From Halomonas sp. SpR1 (GTDB lineage: Bacteria > Pseudomonadota > Gammaproteobacteria > Pseudomonadales > Halomonadaceae), in NCBI RefSeq assembly GCF_031010175.1, contig NZ_JAUAMB010000010.1:62001-126000 (forward strand): a stretch of DNA of 64,000 nucleotides. The letters are read 5' to 3'. The translations under genes and the position numbers were made by a program. Positions 49,005-56,529 of this stretch are shown here, piece by piece (positions within the stretch are counted from its first letter, which is position 1; every line of letters begins with the position of its first letter). The notes below the pieces were generated by a model that was given only the letters and a program-made list of their open reading frames with translations, searched no databases and was not told the DNA's origin.

Positions 49005-50330
49005 TCACTCTGCGATGGCGGCGTCGATGGCCTCGGCAATACGCTCAATGATCAGATCGACTTCGCTAGGCTCGATGATATAGGGCGGTGCCAGCAAGAT
49101 GTGGTCACCGTAAATGCCGTCAATAGTGCCGCCCATCGGATAGCTGATCAGGCCACGCGCCATGGCCTGGCGTTTGATCTTTGCGTGAAGCTTGCGAGCC
49201 GGGTCGAAAGGCGTTTTGCTTTCCCTATCCGCCACCAGCTCGATCCCGCGAAATAAGCCTCTGCCGCGAATATCGCCCACATGGGGTGATTCGCCGAGCG
49301 CTGCTTCAAGGCCGCTCTGCAGCCTCGCCCCCATGGCATTAACGTTCGCCAGTGTCTCTGGTCGTGCAATGATCTCAACCACTTTGTTGGCGGCGGCTGC
49401 GGCGACAGGGTGACCAAGGTAGGTATGGCCATGCTGAAACAGCCCAGACCCATTGGCGAAGCTGGCGTAGATATTGGCCGATAGCATCACCGCGCCGATG
49501 GGCTGATAGCCGCCCCCCAGGCCCTTGGCGATGGTAACGATATCAGGCGTTACCCCATCTTGTTCGCAGGCGAAGACGGTGCCGGTTCTGCCCATGCCGC
49601 ACATCACTTCGTCGAGGATCAGCAGCACGCCGTACTTATCGCAAATAGCCCGCACGCGTTTAAAGTAATCCGCCTCAGAGGCGACCGCCCCTAAGGTGGC
49701 GCCAACGACGGGTTCGGCAACAAACGCCATGACCTCGTCGGGGCCTAGCGCCAGAATCTTTGCCTCAAGCTCATCGGCGAGCCGTGCCGTGTAGGCTGCT
49801 GGCGTCTCATCGGTGCCTTTGTCGCGATACGCATAGCAGGGCGATACGTGGTGCGTTTCGGGCAGAATGGGCTGAAACTGCTGGCGCCGCATGGCATTGC
49901 CACCGGTGGCCAATGCGCCGATGGTGTTGCCGTGGTAACTCTGGCGTCTGGCAATGATGTGTCGCCGCTGGGGCTGATTAATCTCGACAAAGTATTGCCG
50001 TGCCATCTTTAAAGCCGCTTCAACGGCCTCCGACCCGCCCGATACCAGGTAGACGTAATCCAGCCCGGCCGGGGCTAAATCTACCAGCTTTTCAGCAAGC
50101 GCTTCGGCGACATCGGTGGTGAAAAAAGCGGTATGGGCGTAACAAAGGCTATCGATCTGCGCGCGCATGGCGGCCAGCACTTCCGGGTGGGCATGACCGA
50201 CGCTGGTAACCGCTGCACCCCCCGATCCATCCAGGTAGCGCCGACCCGTGGTATCGGTGATATAGACACCCTGCGCCGACGCTGCATGGGGCAGTGCCCC
50301 GCCGATACCACGGTGAAGAATACGCGTCAT
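49005..50330 (-). CDS. Class III PLP-dependent aminotransferase
   Basis: 441-residue fold-type I aminotransferase. Features: YLDGSGGAAVTSVGHAHPEV, SGGSEAVEAALKMARQY, RRQSYHGNTIGALATGG, DEVMCGMGRTGTVFACEQDGV and the PLP-binding Lys in TIAKGLGGGYQPIGAV (near 280), then HTYLGHPVAAAAA. The family covers omega-amino acid, diamine and related transaminases; the substrate cannot be read from the sequence. Its neighbours are an AhpD-like gene downstream and a divergent RpiR regulator 162 bp away that probably controls both. Confidence 0.9.
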   Translation of the reverse strand: MTRILHRGIGGALPHAASAQGVYITDTTGRRYLDGSGGAAVTSVGHAHPEVLAAMRAQIDSLCYAHTAFFTTDVAEALAEKLVDLAPAGLDYVYLVSGGSEAVEAALKMARQYFVEINQPQRRHIIARRQSYHGNTIGALATGGNAMRRQQFQPILPETHHVSPCYAYRDKGTDETPAAYTARLADELEAKILALGPDEVMAFVAEPVVGATLGAVASEADYFKRVRAICDKYGVLLILDEVMCGMGRTGTVFACEQDGVTPDIVTIAKGLGGGYQPIGAVMLSANIYASFANGSGLFQHGHTYLGHPVAAAAANKVVEIIARPETLANVNAMGARLQSGLEAALGESPHVGDIRGRGLFRGIELVADRESKTPFDPARKLHAKIKRQAMARGLISYPMGGTIDGIYGDHILLAPPYIIEPSEVDLIIERIAEAIDAAIAE

Positions 50331-50426
50331 AGCCCCTGACCCTCATTATCAAACGGTGAGAAATTCATATAACAAGGAGATTGACACATCTATAGAGACG
50401 CTTACAACAAATAAATCATTTTAATG

Positions 50427-50452
50427 TATAATGAAACATATGGATCATGTTT
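50427..50452 (+). promoter_or_regulatory. Promoter and possible RpiR operator between the aminotransferase and its regulator
   Basis: A perfect -10 TATAAT (50427-50432) is followed directly by the inverted repeat AAACAT-N7-ATGTTT (50434-50452), which would cover the transcript start. That position suits repression by the RpiR-family protein encoded next. TTGACA at 50382-50387 lies too far upstream (about 39 bp) to serve as the -35 of this hexamer. Confidence 0.5.
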
Positions 50453-50456
50453 TCAA

Positions 50457-50500
50457 AGAACCAACCGCTTATTTCTAAAAGAGCAACCGCCTATGTCGCT
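50457..50500. repeat. 22-bp tandem duplication over the rpiR-type start codon
   Basis: AACCGCTTAT (50463) and AACCGCCTAT (50485) are 22 bp apart with similar flanks; the second copy contains the start region ATG 50493. Confidence 0.6.
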
Positions 50501-51368
50501 GAGAGAGCAGATAATTGCCCATTACGATGCCATGTCACCGCAGCTCCAACAGGCGGCTCGCTATGTGCTTGAGCATCCCGAGGAAGTAGCGCTGGTCTCC
50601 ATGCGCGAGGTGGCACGCTTAGCGGGTGTACAACCCGCCACCATGACCCGGCTGGCAAAGCACTTGGGGCTGCCAGGCTACGATGAACTTCGGGCGCAGC
50701 ATGCGGCGGCGCTGCGTCAGGGCGGCGATGGCTTTGCCGCCAAGGTTCGCCAGCGGGTAGAGGAAGGCAGTGAAACGCAGGAAAGCGATATCGCCTTACA
50801 TATGCTTCAAGGGCTGAGTGCCCAACTTGCTAAACTCTGCGAGCCCGATACGCTCCGGCGGCTGGAAGCCACCGCCGATAGACTGAGGTCAGCGAGAAAG
50901 GTCTATGTGCTAGGTTTACGCTCCAGCCATACCATTGCCTGGCACTTCCATTACGTGATGACCTTGCTGGGCGAGCGTTCGGTTCACCTGGATGGGCCGG
51001 GGGGAACCGGCGGAGACGCGTTAATTCGTGCGACACCGGAAGACGTTATGCTGGTTATTTCCATCAAGCCTTATGCAACAGGGACGCTAGAACTGGCCCA
51101 ATTGGCAAAAGAGAAGGGTATGGGCATTGTTTCGATCACCGATAGTGAGGTGTCGCCGTTGGTAGCGCTGTCAGAGCAGGCTATCTTTTGCCCTACGGAA
51201 AGCGACAGCTTCTTCCATACGCTAACCCCTGCGTTAGCTGTCTCTGAAGTACTATGCACCTTATTGGCGGAATTCGACCGGCCTAAGACGCTAGAGGCGT
51301 TGCAACAGGCGGATGATCACCTCTCGCATCTCAATACCTATTCGACCGCTAACCCCAGGCGGCAGTGA
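50493..51368 (+). CDS. MurR/RpiR family transcriptional regulator
   Basis: 291 residues: an N-terminal RpiR helix-turn-helix (about 1-75, SMREVARLAGVQPATMTRLAKHLGLPGYDELR) and a C-terminal SIS sugar-phosphate-type domain (about 120-260, KVYVLGLRSSHTIAWHFHYVMTLL, MLVISIKPYATGTLELAQLAKEKG). ATG 50493 gives the typical MSLREQIIAHYDAMSPQLQQAARYVL start; the ribosome site is weak, and a longer frame to 50424 overlaps the promoter. Divergent from the aminotransferase, its likely target. Confidence 0.9.
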   Translation: MSLREQIIAHYDAMSPQLQQAARYVLEHPEEVALVSMREVARLAGVQPATMTRLAKHLGLPGYDELRAQHAAALRQGGDGFAAKVRQRVEEGSETQESDIALHMLQGLSAQLAKLCEPDTLRRLEATADRLRSARKVYVLGLRSSHTIAWHFHYVMTLLGERSVHLDGPGGTGGDALIRATPEDVMLVISIKPYATGTLELAQLAKEKGMGIVSITDSEVSPLVALSEQAIFCPTESDSFFHTLTPALAVSEVLCTLLAEFDRPKTLEALQQADDHLSHLNTYSTANPRRQ

Positions 51369-51413
51369 GAAGCGAGATTTGTTAACCCAGCCTCATTGTC
51401 CGGTAAATCCTTC

Positions 51414-51437
51414 GATTATTACCGAGCGGTAATAATC
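51414..51437. repeat. 24-bp perfect palindrome 1, core CCGAGCGG
   Basis: Arms GATTATTACC and GGTAATAATC flank GAGC. No T run follows on either strand, so it is not a standard terminator. It shares the core CCGAGCGG with palindrome 2, 50 bp away centre to centre. Confidence 0.8.
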
Positions 51438-51463
51438 AGTCGTCTCTTCGCCTTGTTAGGATT

Positions 51464-51487
51464 AAATATCCCCGAGCGGGAATATTT
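51464..51487. repeat. 24-bp near-perfect palindrome 2, core CCGAGCGG
   Basis: Arms AAATATCCCC and GGGAATATTT (one mismatch) flank GAGC. It is similar to palindrome 1 in length, loop and core but differs in the outer arms, which suggests a protein-binding site more than a copied hairpin. Confidence 0.7.
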
Positions 51488-51505
51488 TGGAGCAAACGCA
51501 TTCTG

Positions 51506-51527
51506 ACAAAAAGGCGGCCCAAGGCCG
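51506..51527 (-). terminator. Terminator of the SDR gene (minus strand)
   Basis: On the minus strand GGCGGCC/GGCCGCC with a 3-nt loop is followed by five T residues. It lies 45 bp beyond the SDR stop. Confidence 0.85.
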
Positions 51528-51570
51528 CCCCGTTAGCGTGCGCTATATCTTAATAAGAAACCCTTAGGTA

Positions 51571-52425
51571 TTAGGTATTTAAGATAACGCCACCATTCAG
51601 ATGCAGTGTTTGGCCGCTCATATAGGAGGACTCCTCACAGGCCAAATAGACATAGGCAGGGCCCATTTCGCTGGGCTGGCCTGCGCGATTCATAGGCACC
51701 TGACCGCCGAATGACGCCACTTTCTCATCCTCAAAACTGGCCGGAATCAGCGGTGTCCACACAGGCCCCGGCGCCACGGCGTTCACGCGAATACCACGAT
51801 CCATCAGCGACATTGCCAGCGAACGCACCAGCCCCTGAATGGCGCCTTTAGTGGCGGTGTAATCAATCAGCGTATCGTTGCCCTTAAAGGCATTGATCGA
51901 TGAGGTGGCAATAATGGTGTCACCTTCGCTGAGATGCGGCAGGGCGGATTTAGTCAGATAAAAGTGGCTGAAGATATTGGTCTGGAAGGTGCGCAGCAAT
52001 TGATCATCAGGAATCTCGGTAATGTCGTCCCAGTCGTACTGCTCGGCGGCGTTGTTGATCACAATATTGATCTTGCCGAAGTGGTCGAGGGTGTGCTTAA
52101 CAATATCGCGGCAAAACTCTGGTTCAGCTACATCGCCTTTTAACACTAAGCAGCGGCGACCTTCTGCTTCTACCAGTCGCTTGGTCTCTTCGGCATCCGT
52201 ATCTTCATCTAAATAGGCAATCGTGCAGTCCGCCCCTTCCCGGGCGTAGTGCACCGCCACCGCTCGGCCAATACCGCTATCGCCGCCGGTAATAATGGCC
52301 ACTTTATCCAACAGCTTCTCAGCGCCGCGGTAGCTGTCGCGGATATACTCAGGCTCTGGGCGCATGGCGTACTCGTCGCCCGGCTGCTTGTCTTGATGCT
52401 GGGGAGGTTGCTTTTGATCACTCAT
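51571..52425 (-). CDS. Short-chain dehydrogenase/reductase (YghA / general-stress type)
   Basis: 284-residue NAD(P)-dependent SDR. It has an N-terminal hydrophilic extension (about 1-38, QKQPPQHQDKQPGDEYAMRPEP) typical of the YghA/GSP39 group, then VAIITGGDSGIGRAVAVHYAREGADC, the NNAAEQY motif, catalytic Ser in IIATSSINAF, Tyr/Lys in DYTATKGAI, and VNAVAPGPVWTPLIP. Substrate unknown; relatives reduce aldehydes and are stress-induced. Its upstream region is shared, divergently, with the cluster at 52929. The start is ATG 52425, with a weak ribosome site. Confidence 0.92.
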   Translation of the reverse strand: MSDQKQPPQHQDKQPGDEYAMRPEPEYIRDSYRGAEKLLDKVAIITGGDSGIGRAVAVHYAREGADCTIAYLDEDTDAEETKRLVEAEGRRCLVLKGDVAEPEFCRDIVKHTLDHFGKINIVINNAAEQYDWDDITEIPDDQLLRTFQTNIFSHFYLTKSALPHLSEGDTIIATSSINAFKGNDTLIDYTATKGAIQGLVRSLAMSLMDRGIRVNAVAPGPVWTPLIPASFEDEKVASFGGQVPMNRAGQPSEMGPAYVYLACEESSYMSGQTLHLNGGVILNT

Positions 52426-52441
52426 GTGCGGTCACTCCATT

Positions 52442-52469
52442 GTTGGCACAAAACGGTTGGCACAGAATC
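52442..52469. repeat. 14-bp tandem duplication upstream of the SDR gene
   Basis: GTTGGCACAAAACG followed directly by GTTGGCACAGAATC, 17 bp before the SDR start on its upstream side. Confidence 0.75.
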
Positions 52470-52928
52470 CACACAAACGGATAGATACTGTTTGAGCCAT
52501 TTGACGCCTACCCACTCCTCGGGCGAGCGTCACCCCTAAACGTAGACCAAAGGCGTAAAAATAAGCAAACCCCAGCGCGGGTGAGGATGTCTTTTGAGAA
52601 CCTTTCAGATGTTTATCTTTATGCCTATATTCAAGGTTCTTTTATGTATTAATTCTATGTTTTATAACCTTTTTTTAATAACCTATGTTAATAAAATAAA
52701 TGTTTATACAGGAATTGAGTGGCTATCAATTGACAATAAGCTAATGCCCGCTATGTTTTTATAGGTGGCGCGTCTGTTAAGTAATGCAGTGTAATTAGTT
52801 AAGTATTATGGCTTGTTTTATTTAAGCTCATAAGGGTTCTGATTGATTGCACCTTGTAGATGTGCACTGACGTTGATTTTGTTTCACCACGGATGCTGAC
52901 AAGTGAGACGACAAGGAGGAAGTGACAG
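52470..52928. other. AT-rich divergent intergenic region
   Basis: About 460 bp between the SDR and the 52929 gene. It is clearly AT-richer than its surroundings (especially 52620-52840), has no coding frame, and has an inverted GAACCTT/AAGGTTC pair about 40 bp apart (near 52598 and 52643). Probably it holds the promoters of both flanking genes; no confident -35/-10 pair can be named. Confidence 0.4.
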
Positions 52929-53540
52929 ATGACCGATCAAGGAAAACAGCCTAATCCAGGCTCTCCCAGCCAACAGGGTTCCTCAACGGAGTCGCTCAAG
53001 CAGCAAGGGCGAGAAACCGCCCATGAGGTAGGGGAGGCGGCCCAACACCAAGCTGAAGGCTATTTTAACCAACAGCGCGATTATGCTGCGGAACAGTCGC
53101 ATAAGATGACCAGTGTTCTGCAAAAAATGGCTGAAGAGTTTGATAACCAGCAGCAGCCCTTTTTCTCGAAACAAGCGAGAAAGTTTGCTGATACCACCGA
53201 GCGTTTTTCCCACAACTTGCGTGACAAAGATTTACGCAACGTTTGCGATGAAGCGCAAAGCTTTAGTCGCCGGGAACCCGCGCTATTTATGGGTGGTTTG
53301 ATTGCAGCCGGCTTTTTAGCAACGCGTTTTCTGCGTAGTTCAAGCCAGCACTCGCATAGGGACGACTCGCACCCACATCATTCAAATGCGACAGATGATC
53401 GCTCTTCGGGGCTTCCGATGCAGGAAAGCGTACCTGCCGGGCAGTCCTCACCAGTCAGTCAGGCGTCAAGCCTTTCTGGCAGCTCCGTTCCAGGTAATGG
53501 GGCAGTAGGCGCATCGGGTCGTGAAAATGGAATGCCCTAA
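52929..53540 (+). CDS. Hydrophilic single-helix protein, first gene of stress-type cluster
   Basis: 203 residues, function unknown. A polar, Gln/Ser/His-rich N-terminal half (SLKQQGRETAHEVGEAAQHQAEGYFNQQRDYAAEQSHK, an amphipathic LEA/apolipoprotein-like helix) is followed by one hydrophobic segment (EPALFMGGLIAAGFLATRFL, about 116-135) and a Ser/Gly/His-rich tail. The layout recalls proteins induced on nutrient deprivation in rhizobia. A strong ribosome site AAGGAGGAA precedes ATG 52929. Heads a run of four genes with the same strand and very short gaps. Confidence 0.8.
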   Translation: MTDQGKQPNPGSPSQQGSSTESLKQQGRETAHEVGEAAQHQAEGYFNQQRDYAAEQSHKMTSVLQKMAEEFDNQQQPFFSKQARKFADTTERFSHNLRDKDLRNVCDEAQSFSRREPALFMGGLIAAGFLATRFLRSSSQHSHRDDSHPHHSNATDDRSSGLPMQESVPAGQSSPVSQASSLSGSSVPGNGAVGASGRENGMP

Positions 53541-53561
53541 CCAGGGGCCGGGAGGTAAAGA

Positions 53562-53999
53562 ATGGATTCGGAAAACAAATCTACGTCGCAAGGCTCGTCA
53601 GTTGGCTCGCTACTCTCAACGGTGATGCAAGAAATTAGCTCACTGGTGCGCAATGAAGCTGAGCTTGCCAAGACCGAGATGTCAGAAAAAACCCACGAGG
53701 CTATGGCGGGCATCGCTTCTATCGCCATTGCCGGTGCGGTGCTGTTAGGTGGTTTTTTAACCCTGCTAGCCGCAGCGGTGTTTCTGCTCAATGAAATACT
53801 GCCGCCTGACACCACTCCCTGGCTGTCGGCGCTGATTGTGGGTGGCGTGGTGACGGTTATTGGCATCATCATGCTCAAAGCGGGCCAAAAGAAGCTCCAG
53901 GCGCGCAATTTAGTGCCTACGCGGACGATGAGTAGTTTGCATAGTGATAAGGCGGTTGCCCAGAAGCATCAGCACAACGTCAAGGAGGAGTTGAAATGA
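53562..53999 (+). CDS. Phage-holin superfamily III (YqjE/Holin-X type) membrane protein
   Basis: 145 residues. N-terminal amphipathic helix (SLLSTVMQEISSLVRNEAELAKTEMSEKTHEAMAGI), two transmembrane helices (about 48-75, 84-105) and a basic tail; this is the pattern of the family named after actinobacterial holins but found chromosomally in many bacteria, often beside DUF883/DUF3618 genes. No phage genes lie nearby, so a lytic role is unlikely. It overlaps the next gene by four bases (ATGA). Confidence 0.85.
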   Translation: MDSENKSTSQGSSVGSLLSTVMQEISSLVRNEAELAKTEMSEKTHEAMAGIASIAIAGAVLLGGFLTLLAAAVFLLNEILPPDTTPWLSALIVGGVVTVIGIIMLKAGQKKLQARNLVPTRTMSSLHSDKAVAQKHQHNVKEELK

Positions 54000-55135
54000 C
54001 GGATCATGCCAACCAGCGGAGCCCAGAAGAGATTGAAAAGGATATCAATCAATCCCGTGAGCGCCTCGATACCACGCTGAACGAGATCGAAGAGCGCTTC
54101 TCTCCTCAGCAGTTGCTGAATACATCGTACGAGTATCTGCGCCATGGCGGTGCCAATGAATTCGTGGCTAACTTGGGAACCACTATTAAGCAGAACCCGC
54201 TGCCATTTCTGGTTACCACGGCGGGGCTGGGCTGGATGATGTTGTCACAGCGCCAGCCTAATCGAAGCCAGCAGCAGTACGCTTCTAATCTTGACCAGCG
54301 CTTTTATACAGGTGGACAGCCTTCATCGAATACGAGTGGCGCTCACGGTTCGCCGGGTATTCCTATCCATGAGGGCACCCACCCTAATGCCGCTATGCAT
54401 GCCCAGCCAGTTGGAGGCGGTGGAACTGAGCACTCAAGCGACAGCCAAGGCCGTATGGGTGAGATGGCCCATAAAGCCAAAGACTCTGCTCAACACCTCG
54501 GTCAGAAAGCCAAACAAACGGCACAGCAGTGGGGCGATAAGGCCCACCACCTGGGGGATAACATGCGAGATTCCACGTCTCATCTACAGCATGGTACTCA
54601 CAACAATTTGCACAATATGGGGCAGCGAGCTCGCCGTGCCGAGGGCCAGGCTTCCGATTTTATTCAGGAGCATCCGCTAGTGGCTGGCGCGCTAGGGTTC
54701 GCCCTGGGGGCGGCCTTGGGTGGTATTTTCCCCGCCACCAAGAAAGAAGACGAGTATATGGGCGAGTATCGTGATCGGGTTCTGCATAAGGCCGCTGAGA
54801 CAGGGCAAGAGCAAATGGATAAAGCTCAGCACTCTATTCACGAAAAAGCCGAGTCGTATAAGGGCGAGTCGCAACAGGATAAAGATACGCAGACAAGCGG
54901 CACTAACGTCAGCGGCACTAACGTAAACGCGCCGCAGGACAGGGAAACGGGGCTAAAAGACTCACCCACTCCTTTTGGTGAACGCTCAGGGTCAGAGCGG
55001 CCCGGTTCTGAAAACAATCGTTCTGAGGACAAGCGCTCTGAGCAAAACAGCCCTGAAAGACACAGCCCAGGCTTAGCGGGTTCGAGTACGCCCTCTGGCA
55101 ATACGCAAGGGTCGGGCACTAACCGCACGCCCTAA
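53996..55135 (+). CDS. DUF3618 membrane protein with DUF883-like segment
   Basis: 379 residues, function unknown. The DUF3618 start (RSPEEIEKDINQSRERLDTTLNEIEERFSPQQLLN) is followed by a weak hydrophobic stretch (about 73-86), a long polar Gln/His/Lys region with repeating AKDSAQHLGQKAKQTAQQWGDKAHHL-type helices (LEA-like), a second membrane segment in HPLVAGALGFALGAALGGIFP (about 224-245, as in DUF883/ElaB ribosome-associated proteins), then a Ser/Glu-rich disordered tail containing an in-frame 15-bp duplication (SGTNV twice). Overlaps the holin-like gene. Probably an envelope-associated stress protein (inference). Confidence 0.8.
   Translation: MTDHANQRSPEEIEKDINQSRERLDTTLNEIEERFSPQQLLNTSYEYLRHGGANEFVANLGTTIKQNPLPFLVTTAGLGWMMLSQRQPNRSQQQYASNLDQRFYTGGQPSSNTSGAHGSPGIPIHEGTHPNAAMHAQPVGGGGTEHSSDSQGRMGEMAHKAKDSAQHLGQKAKQTAQQWGDKAHHLGDNMRDSTSHLQHGTHNNLHNMGQRARRAEGQASDFIQEHPLVAGALGFALGAALGGIFPATKKEDEYMGEYRDRVLHKAAETGQEQMDKAQHSIHEKAESYKGESQQDKDTQTSGTNVSGTNVNAPQDRETGLKDSPTPFGERSGSERPGSENNRSEDKRSEQNSPERHSPGLAGSSTPSGNTQGSGTNRTP
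54896..54925. repeat. In-frame 15-bp tandem duplication in the DUF3618 gene
   Basis: AGCGGCACTAACGTC followed by AGCGGCACTAACGTA (one difference), encoding SGTNV twice in the disordered tail. Confidence 0.9.
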
Positions 55136-55205
55136 CTCGCCTATTTGGCCGCTTAGCCCCGGGGCTGAAGAAACCAAGGCAACCACCTACGGTAAGGAGT
55201 AAGCG

Positions 55206-55349
55206 ATGACTCAAGTACCCGAGAAAGACAAAAATGCTCCTAAAGAGCAGGATGACCATCACGATGAGGCCAATCCGATGCCGGATACCCATCATGTGAA
55301 TCCAGAGTCCGATGACGATAAAAAGTCAGGCAGAGACTCCAAGCAATAA
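55206..55349 (+). CDS. Small, very hydrophilic 47-residue protein
   Basis: MTQVPEKDKNAPKEQDDHHDEAN... is almost entirely charged or polar (Asp, Lys, His, Glu), with no hydrophobic segment and no recognisable family. It has a good ribosome site (AAGGAG at 55194-55199, 6 bp before the ATG) and lies between the DUF3618 gene (70 bp upstream, same strand) and a terminator (36 bp downstream), which makes it a credible last gene of the stress-type cluster. Probably intrinsically disordered. Confidence 0.72.
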   Translation: MTQVPEKDKNAPKEQDDHHDEANPMPDTHHVNPESDDDKKSGRDSKQ

Positions 55350-55385
55350 CGCTTATGCAGCAGTGTTTAGAGCAAGTCTAAACAG

Positions 55386-55414
55386 AAAAGGCGCTACTTC
55401 GGGTAGCGCCTTTT
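55386..55414. terminator. Bidirectional terminator
   Basis: A 12-bp stem AAAAGGCGCTAC/GTAGCGCCTTTT with a TTCGG loop gives a T run in both directions. It serves the stress-type cluster (plus) and the 55424 gene (minus). Confidence 0.92.
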
Positions 55415-55423
55415 CAATTGGCG

Positions 55424-56437
55424 CTAAACCTCTATGTTGATTGAAACCGTTGATACGGAAACCTCACTGAGCGAGGTAGGCAGTAGCTGCCCCAATGAGG
55501 AGTAGAGCGCCTCAGAGGTTGATGCCGCAATCGCTTGATCCGTCTTTTCCATGGCTTCTTCAGCTTTCTTTAGCTCGCGACGGGCTTCCTTGTCTTCCTC
55601 TCTCAGCCGAATCTTAAGTTCGTTAACGGCTTCACGCAGCTCTTTTTGAGCGTCCGCCAGTACGCCGCGTAGTGCGTGTTCACTAGCGCTGGGGCCACTG
55701 TTTTTTGAGCGGTTATCTTCAGTTTGAATCAGGTTGGGCAGGCTAGGTAATAAGCCGAGCTCGGTAGATTCATCGCCTTCAGGCTCGCCCGCTGCTTTCT
55801 CGGCCTCTTGCTCAGCCTTTTCCTCAGCACTCCTCTCAGCATCTTCCTCGGCTGTTTGCGCACTGGTTTCGGCTTGCTGCGCTTCACTTGAAACAGTTGC
55901 CTGGGCGCTTTCATCGCCACCCGCCTGTGCCGCGGCTGATTCGGCCCCGCTGACCTGCGCCACTGCCGGTTGAGCTGCTGTTGTTGTAGCTGCTGTTGAT
56001 GGAGCTGCAGTCGATGAAACCGCTGGCGTTGAAACCACTGACGGGACAGCGGTCATGCCAGCACCACCGCCACCTTGGCTATTCAATAGTTTCGCCGCAC
56101 CGGCCAGCTCGCGGGCGATGCTCTTGAGCTCCTTGGCCATGTTTTTAAGCTGCTCAGGCGAGGCAAAGGCCATCATCGCTTTGAGCATTTCAATCCGCTG
56201 GCGCAAAAAGCCCACTTTCTGAGTGGCCTGCTGCTGGGAGGCTTCCTTGGGCGTGGGCAAAGAGGCCAGGCTCTCCAACGCTTCCCGCTGCTTTTTAAGG
56301 CGCTTGGTGAACGGGTCGTCTTCCGCAGGCGCGGCGGCAGGCTCTCTCTTCTGCGGTTCAACGCGGGTAGAGGCTAAAAACTGCGGCTTATCCTGACGCT
56401 GGTTAATAAACGTGAATGACGAAAATCCTATCTTCAT
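55424..56437 (-). CDS. Alanine/glutamate-rich hypothetical protein
   Basis: 337 residues with no recognised family. N-terminus MKIGFSSFTFINQRQDKPQF, a Lys/Glu helical region (about 40-115, with AKELKSIARELAGAAKLL), a low-complexity Ala/Thr/Ser/Val stretch (about 125-200), an acidic Glu/Ala stretch (about 195-220), then a long charged coiled coil (about 255-310, ADAQKELREAVNELKIRLREEDKEARRELKKAEEAM) and a short hydrophobic end. No signal peptide or membrane segment. The layout somewhat recalls flagellar hook-length-control-like or chaperone-secreted proteins, but no motif proves it. GAGAGGATACC lies before ATG 56437. Confidence 0.75.
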   Translation of the reverse strand: MKIGFSSFTFINQRQDKPQFLASTRVEPQKREPAAAPAEDDPFTKRLKKQREALESLASLPTPKEASQQQATQKVGFLRQRIEMLKAMMAFASPEQLKNMAKELKSIARELAGAAKLLNSQGGGGAGMTAVPSVVSTPAVSSTAAPSTAATTTAAQPAVAQVSGAESAAAQAGGDESAQATVSSEAQQAETSAQTAEEDAERSAEEKAEQEAEKAAGEPEGDESTELGLLPSLPNLIQTEDNRSKNSGPSASEHALRGVLADAQKELREAVNELKIRLREEDKEARRELKKAEEAMEKTDQAIAASTSEALYSSLGQLLPTSLSEVSVSTVSINIEV

Positions 56438-56487
56438 GGCGGTATCCTCTCCTCATTGTAAGAAGATATCGACCATTTAACTTAGGA

Positions 56488-56529
56488 CTTTAACCCCCGG
56501 TCTTTAACCCCCGGACTTTAGACGCCGCT
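56488..56529. repeat. 14-bp tandem repeat over the xseA stop codon
   Basis: CTTTAACCCCCGGT, CTTTAACCCCCGGA and CTTTAGACGCCGCT are adjacent (plus-strand view). On the minus strand the xseA TAA is at 56506-56504, and the duplication places a second in-phase-spaced TTAA 14 bp on. Confidence 0.85.

Noticed and set aside
53562..53999. Prophage remnant (holin)
   Set aside because: The holin-family match is to a widespread chromosomal branch; no other phage gene is near.
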